Shown here: piece after piece, positions 17,310 through 25,583 of the stretch
Layout of the letters: every line of letters begins with the position of its first letter
Position numbering within the stretch: position 1 is the stretch's first letter
NCBI GenBank assembly: GCA_964492065.1
Contig: CAZBHH010000002.1
Coordinates: 124,001 to 188,000, forward strand
Reading direction: 5' to 3'
Length of the DNA stretch: 64,000 nt
From: JADKAC01 sp964492065
Lineage (GTDB): Bacteria; Bacteroidota; Bacteroidia; Chitinophagales; BACL12
Notes under the pieces: generated by a model
Database searches by the model: none
Seen by the model: only the letters and a program-made list of their open reading frames with translations
Told to the model about the DNA's origin: nothing
Translations under genes and position numbers: made by a program

Positions 17310-18200
17310 AAGACGGGCAATTTGCCCGGCCAGCGCAGAAGCCGCCGGCGGATGATGTCGAAACCACAATTCGGGTTCTACTATTTCCAATTCGGAGACA
17401 CAGGGCGCATTGTCGTGGTTGTAAATGATATCCACCCTGGCGTAAACCGGGGCGCCGGGTGCGGCCCGCACCACTTCCTCGGCAAATGCAATTTCTCCGG
17501 GTGTCGGGGTATAGAAATGTACGGAGCCGCCGAAATCGTCCTGAACACGGAAGTCGCCTTGCTTTGCCCGCTTCAAAACGGCATGCGTAAACACTCCGCC
17601 AATTACCATAAGAGCCACCTCCCCCTTTTCCAACACTGATGATTGAAACTGCTGTATTAAAAAAGCCTCTTCACGGATATGCCTGATGAAAGTTGTCTCG
17701 AATTCCGCAATAGCGATGCTCTCGATGCGATAGGTATGACGTGCTGCCCCGCCGACGGCCGGTTTCAGGATGATTTCACTCCAACCGGTACCGGCAACGA
17801 GTTCTGACAAACTACGGCGCTCGCCCCTTTCTACAAAGAGAGTAGGCGGAATGGCAAGGCCCTTGTCCTGCAATTCGCCGAGGTAGTGTTTATCCATATT
17901 CCACACTATTTGCGGCAGCGAGTTAATTAGCCTGGTTTTGTTTTGAATGCGATACAGCCAGTCCAGGAATTCGGCATAGCGATCGAAATAATCCCATGTA
18001 GTGCGAAACAATACCGAGCGGGTATGCGACCATTCAAAAGCGGGATTGTCCCAATTGGTTCTGTACACCCTTAAACCTTCTTTTTCGAGGGCGGCTGTTA
18101 ACAATCCATCTTCAGTCAAAATATTCCGTTCGTATTCGCCCGGATGCGGTGGATCTACATATCTCGCATCGGTAAGTAAAACGACATCATACACATACAT
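17301..18200 (-). CDS. ATP-grasp domain protein (RimK/glutathione-synthetase-like), substrate unknown
   Basis: A 299-aa cytosolic ligase-type protein. The N-terminal half (VVLLTDARYVDPPHPGEYE, FRTTWDYFDRYAEFLDWL) is a Rossmann-like pre-ATP-grasp domain. ILKPAVGGAARHTYRI is the ATP-grasp glycine-rich segment with the nucleotide-contacting Lys. YARVDIIYNHDNAPCVSELE and IVEPELWFRHHPPAASALA contain the acidic metal residues of the C-terminal domain. Related proteins join a carboxylate to an amine through an acyl-phosphate; the substrates here cannot be deduced. I use the ATG at 18200; the frame continues to 18359 but the added residues are low-quality and would run into the upstream region of the response-regulator gene. 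Confidence 0.8.
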   Translation of the reverse strand: MYVYDVVLLTDARYVDPPHPGEYERNILTEDGLLTAALEKEGLRVYRTNWDNPAFEWSHTRSVLFRTTWDYFDRYAEFLDWLYRIQNKTRLINSLPQIVWNMDKHYLGELQDKGLAIPPTLFVERGERRSLSELVAGTGWSEIILKPAVGGAARHTYRIESIAIAEFETTFIRHIREEAFLIQQFQSSVLEKGEVALMVIGGVFTHAVLKRAKQGDFRVQDDFGGSVHFYTPTPGEIAFAEEVVRAAPGAPVYARVDIIYNHDNAPCVSELEIVEPELWFRHHPPAASALAGQIARLLA

Positions 18201-18451
18201 GGCGCTGCGAAAATACCACACCCAGACCGATTGCCATCTCCTCTCCCGCCTTGCCGTCAGTACGGCATCATGCAGTGGTGTGCTTAAACAGTATTGCGTC
18301 CGGTTTTGTAAATGCGGGTGGAGTTCCGGCTGTAATTCACCGGTTCCGGTTACAACCACTCGCAGAATCTATTGCCATTCACTCATTCATGAATGAATTT
18401 TACACAGTAAATGGCAACAAATCGGTTTTGTTTTTTAAGTTCGTACTGCCA

Positions 18452-19210
18452 ATGCCTGAAAGAATTAAAGCCCTGTTGATAGATGACGAAATTCCCGCCT
18501 GTCAGACACTTGCGTGGTTATTAGCTGAATATTGCCCGGAAGTAATGGTTTCGGGAATGGCGCACTCCGCAACAGAGGCAAATACCTTCTTACAACAACA
18601 TGCAACAGATTTTCTATTTCTCGATATTTCCATGCCAGGCGTTAACGGGTTTGAATTCCTGCAATCAATACCTGCAAACAAATATCCGGTGGTATTCATC
18701 ACGGCACATAACGAATTTGCCATCAGGGCATTCCGGGAAGCCGCCGTAGATTACTTATTAAAACCTGTTGACCCGGAAGAATTAAAACAGGCTGTTCAGA
18801 AAGTGAACCTAAGATTGCACAGCCCCTCAGCCGATTATTTCACTTCTTTACAAGGGCTGTTGCAAACGCTCAACCAGACATCAAAAAACCAGCGCATTGC
18901 CGTAGCGCATATCGAAGGTATTCATTTCGTAACTCCGGCTGAAATCGTTTACCTGGAAGCCGACAGTAATTACACGGTTTTTCACATGCAGTCCGGAAAT
19001 AAAATTGTCGCCTCGAAAACAATAGGCGATTTTGAAATGCAATTGCCCGGCAACTTTTTCAGAATTCATAAATCCTTTCTCATCAATCTGGAAAGAGTAA
19101 TCGAGTTTATAAAAAAAGACGGCAACAGCGTCCTGATGAGCGACGGCGCATTATTGCCGGTGAGCAGGCGCAAAGTGCAGGAGCTCATGCAGGCATTACT
19201 TACTTCGTAA
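18452..19210 (+). CDS. LytTR-family response regulator
   Basis: A 252-aa DNA-binding regulator of a two-component system. The receiver domain (1-120) has the acidic pair LLIDDE (8-13), phospho-acceptor Asp58 in FLFLDISMPG, the T/A residue in ITAHNEFAIRAF and Lys104 in YLLKPVDPEE. The LytTR DNA-binding domain spans about 150-250: IHFVTPAEIVYLEADSNYT, FFRIHKSFLINLERV and the closing LLPVSRRKVQELM. The ATG at 18452 gives the standard N-terminus; the frame upstream to 18251 lacks similarity. The sensor kinase gene starts 1 nt after its stop, so the two are co-expressed. Targets are unknown; the four T9SS genes immediately downstream are candidates by position only. Confidence 0.93.
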   Translation: MPERIKALLIDDEIPACQTLAWLLAEYCPEVMVSGMAHSATEANTFLQQHATDFLFLDISMPGVNGFEFLQSIPANKYPVVFITAHNEFAIRAFREAAVDYLLKPVDPEELKQAVQKVNLRLHSPSADYFTSLQGLLQTLNQTSKNQRIAVAHIEGIHFVTPAEIVYLEADSNYTVFHMQSGNKIVASKTIGDFEMQLPGNFFRIHKSFLINLERVIEFIKKDGNSVLMSDGALLPVSRRKVQELMQALLTS

Positions 19211-19211
19211 C

Positions 19212-22118
19212 ATGAAACGGGTAATACTGGTATGCGGAATTTTCATGTGGAGCAGTTTACTCTTTTCGCAGGAGTATATTTACAGGCAGTTTACCACACA
19301 AAACGGCCTGCCCACAAAAACCATTTATGAAATATTTTGCGCAGCAGACGGATTTATCTGGATGGGCAGCGATATCGGTCTGATTCGCTATGACGGACGG
19401 GAATTCAAGTTGTTTACCACCGACGATGGATTGCCGGATACAGAAGTACTGCATGTATTTGGCGATTCGGAAAACAGAATCTGGGGTATCACTTTCTCCA
19501 ACCGCATATTTTATATTCAAAACGAAAAGGTGTTTACCCGTAATGAAGCGCCGTTTCTTAAACAGATAGACAGTCTTGGCGAGCAGCGCAGTGCGACAGT
19601 TGAATATGACTTTTACCAAAGCGGCGAAATCTTTTTTTACTTGTACAATCGCATCTTACAAGTCTCGGGTGATGCGATCAAAGACCTCTCACCCACCGGT
19701 AAGGAGCCGATAAATCTGAGAAATGTATTTTGTATCAATGGCCGGTTTTATGCCGTTTCGGAATTGGCCCATTCAAAACAAGTATTGCAATTAAAAGGAG
19801 AAAAATTTGTACGTACCGCAGACGATACACTCTTCACTATCGCAGATTGCCATACCGCTGAAGCGAATTACTATCTTCGGCCGGGAGCAATAACAAATGA
19901 TGCCGGGAAAGCGACAGTGTACCCGGAACCCGAATGGTATGAAGACACCTATTATTCAAATCTCTTTACCGATACTAAAGGGCTCTTTTGGTATTACACC
20001 GACAATAAGGGGGTAAAGATTTATGCGGAGAACCGTTGGAATGCAATTTTTGAAAACTTCAGGATAACCAATGTCAGCCAGGATTTTGAAGGCAATTACT
20101 GGTTGTCAACCGCCAGCAACGGCGTCCTGTTTTTGGAGAGCAGTTTTTTAAATAAAATACATCTCATCCGCTACAACGATAATACCATCCGGTCGGTAAC
20201 ATCCCTATTTATTGATGCGGAACACAGAATTTATACGGGTGATGAATTTTCCATATTGACTGTCTATGAGGACAAACAGACCATGACGGCATTTCAATTA
20301 ACGGATGGCATCCGGTATTGCAGAGTGCTGAATATCCAGTCAATACATACGCTGTTTTTAACCACCGATGCGGGTGTTTTCGAGATGGAATATCAACCCG
20401 GCCAAATAATCACCCGGAGTCGTCCGGTTCCCCAGGCGTCGGGAAAAGCGCTTTCAATTGTCAATGAAAACACATTGTTTCTCGCTTCATCGGGCGGTTT
20501 GCAACAACTCGTCCGAACGGCAAGCGGCTGGAAGTCGGATCTCATTTATAAAGGCCGATCTTTCGCCTGTATTACAACTCCCGACTCGACAACCTGGTTT
20601 ACGACACAACAGGGATTGTACGCCTTTAACGGCAAGCAAGTTATCGCTTTCGACTTACCCGAAATACGGGATTTGCGCATAATCGACCTGCTGTATAATC
20701 CCGTCGATCAAACTCTGCTGTTGGCATCTGACGGCAATGGCATCTTTCTTTTCAGCATGGTGCATAAGACGATTGCACGGCAGATTACCGAAACGGATGG
20801 CTTGTCCACCAACCTTTGCAGAAAAATGCAGCTCGTGGGTGACACCCTTTATGTAGCTACACCTAATGGGTTGAACCGGATTAAACTTGAACCCGGACAC
20901 CCTGTCGTCCTACCGGTTTACGACCGAAAAAACGGATTGCCTTCCGATGATGTGAAATGTTTCTTTATTCAGGGCTCTACACTCGCCGTCAGCGGCGATT
21001 TCGGCGTACTGGTATGGGAAAATTTTCTTTCGCCGGTCGAAACCATCCCACCTAAATTGCACATCACAAAGATTAAAACAGATAAGGGTGTCTTTACTCC
21101 CGGGGAAAAAATAATCGCCTCATACCAAACCGGAATACTTCAAATATTGTATTCCGCAATCAGATATATCTCAGCGCCCCCATTTATTGAATACCGGGTG
21201 GACAATTTCAACTGGCAGGTACATTCAGGTGGAATACTGGAAATTCGAAATCTCTCTCCCGGCAAACACACTATCGCCTGCAGAATTCAGGGACAAGCCG
21301 GAACGCCACCTGTCATGTTACACATATTTATCAGTGCGCCGTTTTATGGGCAATCCTGGTTTTTACCGCTGCTGATTATTTGTATTGCGTTGGCTTTTGC
21401 CGCAGGAATTATTCGCTGGCTGAATATCCGGAAAAAGAAAGCAATAGAGAAATCACAACTAAATGAAAAACTGATTTTTGCAGAACAACAGGCGCTACAG
21501 GCAATGATGAATCCGCATTTTATTTTTAACGCCATCAATTCGGTACAGCAATTCATTATCCGGAATGATCAGAAAGAGGCCAACCGCTATCTCACACAAT
21601 TTGCACGGCTGATCCGTTCAAACCTGGAAACCTCCAAAAAAAAATATATCACGCTGGAGGAGGAGACCGAACGGTTATCGCTGTACCTGCAATTTGAAAA
21701 AATCCGTTTCGGCGACAAACTGAACTATGCCATAGTCCTATCGCCCGGACTGGAAGCCGACAGGATATACATCCCGTCGATGGTTATCCAGCCATTTGTC
21801 GAAAATGCGATTTGGCATGGTATAGCTCCGGTTCAGAAAAAAGGCCAGGTCACTGTGGCGTTTTCAATTGAGATTAACCAACTAATTATCTCTATTGAAG
21901 ATAATGGAGCAGGGTATAACCCTAAAACCGGCGATACACAGGAAACGGACAAAACCAGCCTCGGCATGCATATCACACGAAAACGACTTCAACTCCTATC
22001 GGAAGACTCGGGCATGCAACACTATTTCGATATCCGTGCCCGTATGACAGACAACGGGACCCCGGAAGGCACAACCGTAACCATCACCCTCCCGCTGCTT
22101 TGGGATGCCATTCACTAA
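19212..22118 (+). CDS. sensor histidine kinase with two-component-propeller periplasmic domain (LytS-type kinase)
   Basis: A 968-aa membrane sensor. A signal peptide (about 1-20) precedes a large periplasmic region of propeller repeats: GLPTKTIYEIFCAADGFIW, DGLPDTEVLHVFGDSENRI and GLPSDDVKCFFIQGSTLAV are Reg_prop-like blades. A Y_Y_Y-type sandwich (IEYRVDNFNWQVHSGG, LSPGKHTIACRIQG) follows, then one membrane segment (about 715-737, LPLLIICIALAFAAGIIRW). The kinase is of the LytS/His_kinase class: phospho-acceptor His769 in AMMNPHFIFNAINSVQQF, and ATP-binding boxes IQPFVENAIWHG, DNGAGYNP and TSLGMHITRKRL. It is coupled 1 nt behind its regulator gene. The ligand is unknown. Confidence 0.93.
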   Translation: MKRVILVCGIFMWSSLLFSQEYIYRQFTTQNGLPTKTIYEIFCAADGFIWMGSDIGLIRYDGREFKLFTTDDGLPDTEVLHVFGDSENRIWGITFSNRIFYIQNEKVFTRNEAPFLKQIDSLGEQRSATVEYDFYQSGEIFFYLYNRILQVSGDAIKDLSPTGKEPINLRNVFCINGRFYAVSELAHSKQVLQLKGEKFVRTADDTLFTIADCHTAEANYYLRPGAITNDAGKATVYPEPEWYEDTYYSNLFTDTKGLFWYYTDNKGVKIYAENRWNAIFENFRITNVSQDFEGNYWLSTASNGVLFLESSFLNKIHLIRYNDNTIRSVTSLFIDAEHRIYTGDEFSILTVYEDKQTMTAFQLTDGIRYCRVLNIQSIHTLFLTTDAGVFEMEYQPGQIITRSRPVPQASGKALSIVNENTLFLASSGGLQQLVRTASGWKSDLIYKGRSFACITTPDSTTWFTTQQGLYAFNGKQVIAFDLPEIRDLRIIDLLYNPVDQTLLLASDGNGIFLFSMVHKTIARQITETDGLSTNLCRKMQLVGDTLYVATPNGLNRIKLEPGHPVVLPVYDRKNGLPSDDVKCFFIQGSTLAVSGDFGVLVWENFLSPVETIPPKLHITKIKTDKGVFTPGEKIIASYQTGILQILYSAIRYISAPPFIEYRVDNFNWQVHSGGILEIRNLSPGKHTIACRIQGQAGTPPVMLHIFISAPFYGQSWFLPLLIICIALAFAAGIIRWLNIRKKKAIEKSQLNEKLIFAEQQALQAMMNPHFIFNAINSVQQFIIRNDQKEANRYLTQFARLIRSNLETSKKKYITLEEETERLSLYLQFEKIRFGDKLNYAIVLSPGLEADRIYIPSMVIQPFVENAIWHGIAPVQKKGQVTVAFSIEINQLIISIEDNGAGYNPKTGDTQETDKTSLGMHITRKRLQLLSEDSGMQHYFDIRARMTDNGTPEGTTVTITLPLLWDAIH

Positions 22119-22378
22119 GTAAACCCGACCTTTCAAACATTTTACCATTATTGCTATCCCGAAAATGTATTGCTTTGTCAATCGTGTAAACCTGATGTTA
22201 TGAAAATTCCAGCTCCTGCTATCCGCATACAGACAACCGGCGTTTTGGCTTGCGCATGTTACAGCGCTTTTAGTTACGAAGGCACTACCAACAAGCTTTA
22301 TGATTGCTCAATCATCAGGTCGGAAATCGGTACAAGTTTTAAATGAACGCTTCTAAATCACTCTAAAAAACATAAAAT

Positions 22379-23668
22379 ATGAAACGTTTTATCACACTTC
22401 ACAAACCGAAAAACAATTTAATCAGAATTGTTATTTGTATAATTATGATTTGCACAGTGGGCATTGCAAATGCACAAGTCCCAACAACGCAGCAGCAGTT
22501 ATACATTACCTTCGGCGGCGGCATCATTGCCGATTTATCGCCGAATGCATTCCCAATTACCATAACGGGTTCGCCGACCCCGTGCCCGGACAGATTTGGA
22601 AATCCAAACTGCGCACTGAAATTAACCGTTACCGATTATTTGACGATTGGCCCAAGCGCATTTTTTGATATCACCGCCGGTGAAGACTATTCCATCAGTA
22701 TGTGGTACAGGGGATACACGGCATCTGTAAGCGATCTGGAAATGTTGTTTAATAAAACAAACAGCGGCGCCACTCCCATTCAGTCTGATTATCACCTGTG
22801 TATTTACGATTTGAATAAGCCATTTCAGGGGTATAACTATTCTCCCGTTACCAATCACTTTAATTCACCCGGAGGCGGTTGGCATCACCTGGTGGCCATG
22901 TACAACAATGTGGGATCGGTGTGGACTCTGTATATCGATAACTCATGGGTATACTCCTATTCCGGACCTACAGTCACAAGTTCTCCCTTAGACCCGGTTC
23001 AGATCGGCGGCGCACATGCCGGCCGCATTGATGATATCGTCTTCTACGACAGATTGCTGACTACGGCGGAAATAAATCAATTATATACTGATGTTAATTC
23101 ATGTACTTTAACATGCGGTTGTCCTGCCCCAACCGGAGCGCACTACGGAGGATGTGTATCTGTGAACACCGCGGTATTGCAATGGACAGGCAATGTGTGC
23201 GCTTCGAGCTACCAGGTTAAAATTAAAAATATCACAACCGGTGGACCGGTTATGACTTATAATACTGCAACAACATCGGTGAATATTCCGGTCATACCCG
23301 GAGATGTCTATAAATGGAAAGTGCGCTCTGTATGCATGGCTACCGGTGCCGTACAATATTCACCTTACTCGGCGAGCAATACTTTTACCGCTGTAGCCTG
23401 CCTGGTAGGAGATGAAGAAGCCAGATTGAGTGCAATTGACGGAATGCAGCTTTATCCAAATCCCGCAACGGATGAATTGTACCTTGAATCGGATGTCGGC
23501 AACGGAATAATTACGATAATCGATGCAGTGGGAAGAGTAATGTTACAACAGCAAATACTTTCAAATACGACAGTCATCCCTGTGGATCAGTTACAGAATG
23601 GCATGTATATCATCCGGATTGACGCCGGCGAAAAATCAATAACCGGCAAATTTGTCAAAGCAGATTGA
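22379..23668 (+). CDS. T9SS-secreted LamG/fibronectin-III protein
   Basis: A 429-aa secreted protein. The N-terminus has a long signal (basic, then IRIVICIIMICTVGIANAQ). Residues about 50-240 form a LamG/concanavalin-like jelly roll: DYSISMWYRGYTASVSDLEM, GGGWHHLVAMYNNVGSVWT and IGGAHAGRIDDIVFYDRLL with the usual TTAEINQLY end. A Cys-rich linker (CTLTCGCPAP) leads to an FnIII-like domain (about 250-335). A type A T9SS sorting domain ends the protein (LYPNPATDELYLES, LQNGMYIIRIDAGEKSI). It is presumably displayed on or released from the outer membrane and may bind glycans; the ligand is unknown. It is 260 nt behind the kinase gene and has its own terminator. Confidence 0.87.
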   Translation: MKRFITLHKPKNNLIRIVICIIMICTVGIANAQVPTTQQQLYITFGGGIIADLSPNAFPITITGSPTPCPDRFGNPNCALKLTVTDYLTIGPSAFFDITAGEDYSISMWYRGYTASVSDLEMLFNKTNSGATPIQSDYHLCIYDLNKPFQGYNYSPVTNHFNSPGGGWHHLVAMYNNVGSVWTLYIDNSWVYSYSGPTVTSSPLDPVQIGGAHAGRIDDIVFYDRLLTTAEINQLYTDVNSCTLTCGCPAPTGAHYGGCVSVNTAVLQWTGNVCASSYQVKIKNITTGGPVMTYNTATTSVNIPVIPGDVYKWKVRSVCMATGAVQYSPYSASNTFTAVACLVGDEEARLSAIDGMQLYPNPATDELYLESDVGNGIITIIDAVGRVMLQQQILSNTTVIPVDQLQNGMYIIRIDAGEKSITGKFVKAD

Positions 23669-23683
23669 TACATTACATTGCTT

Positions 23684-23729
23684 AACGGCAAAGGGAGTTT
23701 CTCATAAGGGGAACTCCCTTCGCCGTTTT
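23684..23729 (+). terminator. intrinsic terminator after LamG/T9SS gene
   Basis: AACGGC plus AGGGAGTT pair with AACTCCCT plus GCCGTT (14 bp with a 2-nt internal loop) around a 12-nt loop, followed by TTTTA. It starts 16 nt past the stop codon. Confidence 0.78.
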
Positions 23730-24080
23730 ATCTTATGCCGATTTATTTCAAGTCGGATTATTGTGCGATGACAATTCCCGGCATTTCAACGTGAATCTTA
23801 TAATAGGGCAAGTTATTGTCGGTTAATAATTGAAAAACGGATGAATATCCGATAGACTTTTTTAATTTCCTAAGTTTAGCAGAATGGCGAATGGTTGCTA
23901 AAAATACTATTAAACTGCACCGAATAACCCCAAGCCGAAACGGAGAGATGAACAGCAAATTGAAATTACAGGCACAATCATATCCCATGCCTTGTTCCGG
24001 TATAAACAACTATTATCCACCCAAAAAAAAATTTGATTAAATCAAAAGCCGGAATAACTTTATTGACTAAATCAACTGCC
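23730..24080. other. 351-base gap between two T9SS cargo genes
   Basis: No convincing gene. An 83-codon minus-strand frame (23758-24009) ends in a Lys/Ile-rich stretch but has no start context, family resemblance or neighbour logic. The last 60 bases, AT-rich, probably contain the promoter of the next gene (TAACTTTA near 24055 is one base off the -7 consensus). Confidence 0.45.
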
Positions 24081-25286
24081 ATGACCAACATATTTACCCT
24101 CCGGAACTACTCCCTGGCGGCCGGTGCCTTTTTAATTTCGGTTGCGCCCATGGGTGGCGATTCGTCAACAGACATCAGCTATACAGACCTGGACCCCGAC
24201 ATATCACTGGATCCCAACCTGGTTGGCCCGGATGAAATTGATATCGAGACATACCAGATAGATTTAAACGGAGATAGTATCAACGATGTATCCTTCTCGG
24301 CACGTTTTAACAATTTTATCACCTCGTGGTATTTCGTCCCGGTAATGGAAAATGAAATCATGGCCAAGCCATTGGGAAATGTAGAACTCGGCATAGACAC
24401 CGATCCCATTCCGGGAACACTCCCCAATTGGGAATATCCAAACGCTTACAATATGGGCGACATGTTGGATGACGGATTAAACTGGTGCGGCAGCGGAGCC
24501 GGTTGCGTGGATGCGTATTTTCAGGGATTAGTCTGCGAATACGATTTGGATGATTTCGACTCGAGAGGTGCCGACTGGTTGGGTGCTCAATTTAAATACA
24601 TCGCCATAAGAGTAGAAAATGCGGGAAATAAATACTACGGCTGGATTCGCCTGAGCATAGACAAAAAAGCCGATAAAGTAGTAATTCACGATTACGCCAT
24701 TTCCAATGAGCCGAATACGCCGATAATTGCCGGCGACAGAGGCAATTGTGCGCCTCCCTCTGTAAACAGCGGAGCGGGAATTGGGACGACTACTGCAAAG
24801 GTAAAATGGGCACCGGTTTTTGAAGCGATTTCTTATAAACTCCGGTACAGAATTGCCGGTACCGGTTCCTGGAATTATCAAACTATTCCCGGCGCCGCAC
24901 ATTTCAAAAACCTTGCAGGGCTTGCCTGCGATACGGAGTACGAATGGCAAATTGCAGTATTGTGCGCCGACAGTACAAAATCCGCATATTCCAGCCTGCA
25001 CACGTTTACCACTTCAGGTTGCAAAATGGCGGCGGATGATAACAGCGCTGCAGAAATTGTTGTTTATCCCAACCCGGCAGCAGATTTATTTATCATCGAA
25101 GGTATCACGACGCTGCCCGCCAAAGTGCAGGTATCAAACCTCAGCGGTATGCTGCATTACGATAAAACTATCGAAAACAATACACCCGTGGAGATCGATA
25201 TATCCGACTGGAACCTGGGAACTTACATCATAACCATCAGTTCCGAACAAGGTGTGATAACTAAAAAGCTAACTAAAACTAAGTGA
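24081..25286 (+). CDS. T9SS-secreted FnIII-containing protein of unknown function
   Basis: A 401-aa secreted protein. The chosen ATG at 24081 yields MTNIFTLRNYSLAAGAFLIS, a signal-like start; a TTG 48 nt upstream is the alternative. The first domain (about 25-215) is Asp-rich (YTDLDPDISLDPNLVGPDEI, QIDLNGDSINDVSFSARF) and resembles domains that bind calcium, with GNKYYGWIRLSID as the core strand. An FnIII-like domain follows (PPSVNSGAGIGTTTAKVKW, YEWQIAVLCADSTKSAYSS), then a T9SS sorting domain (VVYPNPAADLFIIEG to KKLTKTK). It is the second of four T9SS cargo genes in a row, ended by its own terminator. Confidence 0.8.
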   Translation: MTNIFTLRNYSLAAGAFLISVAPMGGDSSTDISYTDLDPDISLDPNLVGPDEIDIETYQIDLNGDSINDVSFSARFNNFITSWYFVPVMENEIMAKPLGNVELGIDTDPIPGTLPNWEYPNAYNMGDMLDDGLNWCGSGAGCVDAYFQGLVCEYDLDDFDSRGADWLGAQFKYIAIRVENAGNKYYGWIRLSIDKKADKVVIHDYAISNEPNTPIIAGDRGNCAPPSVNSGAGIGTTTAKVKWAPVFEAISYKLRYRIAGTGSWNYQTIPGAAHFKNLAGLACDTEYEWQIAVLCADSTKSAYSSLHTFTTSGCKMAADDNSAAEIVVYPNPAADLFIIEGITTLPAKVQVSNLSGMLHYDKTIENNTPVEIDISDWNLGTYIITISSEQGVITKKLTKTK

Positions 25287-25289
25287 TAG

Positions 25290-25315
25290 GGCTGCCTGAG
25301 TGGCAGTCATTTTTT
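25290..25315 (+). terminator. intrinsic terminator after FnIII/T9SS gene
   Basis: GGCTGCC-tgagt-GGCAGTC (7 bp with one G-U pair) is followed by ATTTTTTCT, a few bases past the stop codon. Confidence 0.65.
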
Positions 25316-25533
25316 CTATTTGTAATTCCCGTGTATTAATTCGCTCAATTGTATTATTGACAAAATAAAAGATTGTGGTTTATAATACTACAGGAGTATT
25401 ATTATTAATCCCATCGCTATATTGGATGTTATGCATTAACTATTCAGAATGCGCATACTTCCAATCAACAAAAGCCCATTAAAAATCCAAAAAGGTAAAC
25501 TCCCTTCGTTTAAAATGCATTGAGTTAAAATAA

Positions 25534-25569
25534 CGACAATTGCAGTTCGGTATTCAACTGCAATTGTCG
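25534..25569 (-). terminator. 14-bp perfect inverted repeat / terminator of PKD gene
   Basis: CGACAATTGCAGTT and AACTGCAATTGTCG form a perfect 14-bp stem with an 8-nt loop, 15 nt past the minus-strand stop. On that strand TTATTTTAAC follows. It is most likely the transcription terminator of the PKD/T9SS gene. Confidence 0.7.
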
Positions 25570-25583
25570 CATATCCATCCCGG

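Noticed and set aside
22200..22346. 48-codon plus-strand frame after the kinase gene
   Set aside because: Low-complexity, Ser/Thr/Cys-rich product without start context; likely chance.
23758..24009. 83-codon minus-strand frame between T9SS genes
   Set aside because: Composition mixed, no recognisable domain, no promoter box upstream of its start; probably non-coding.
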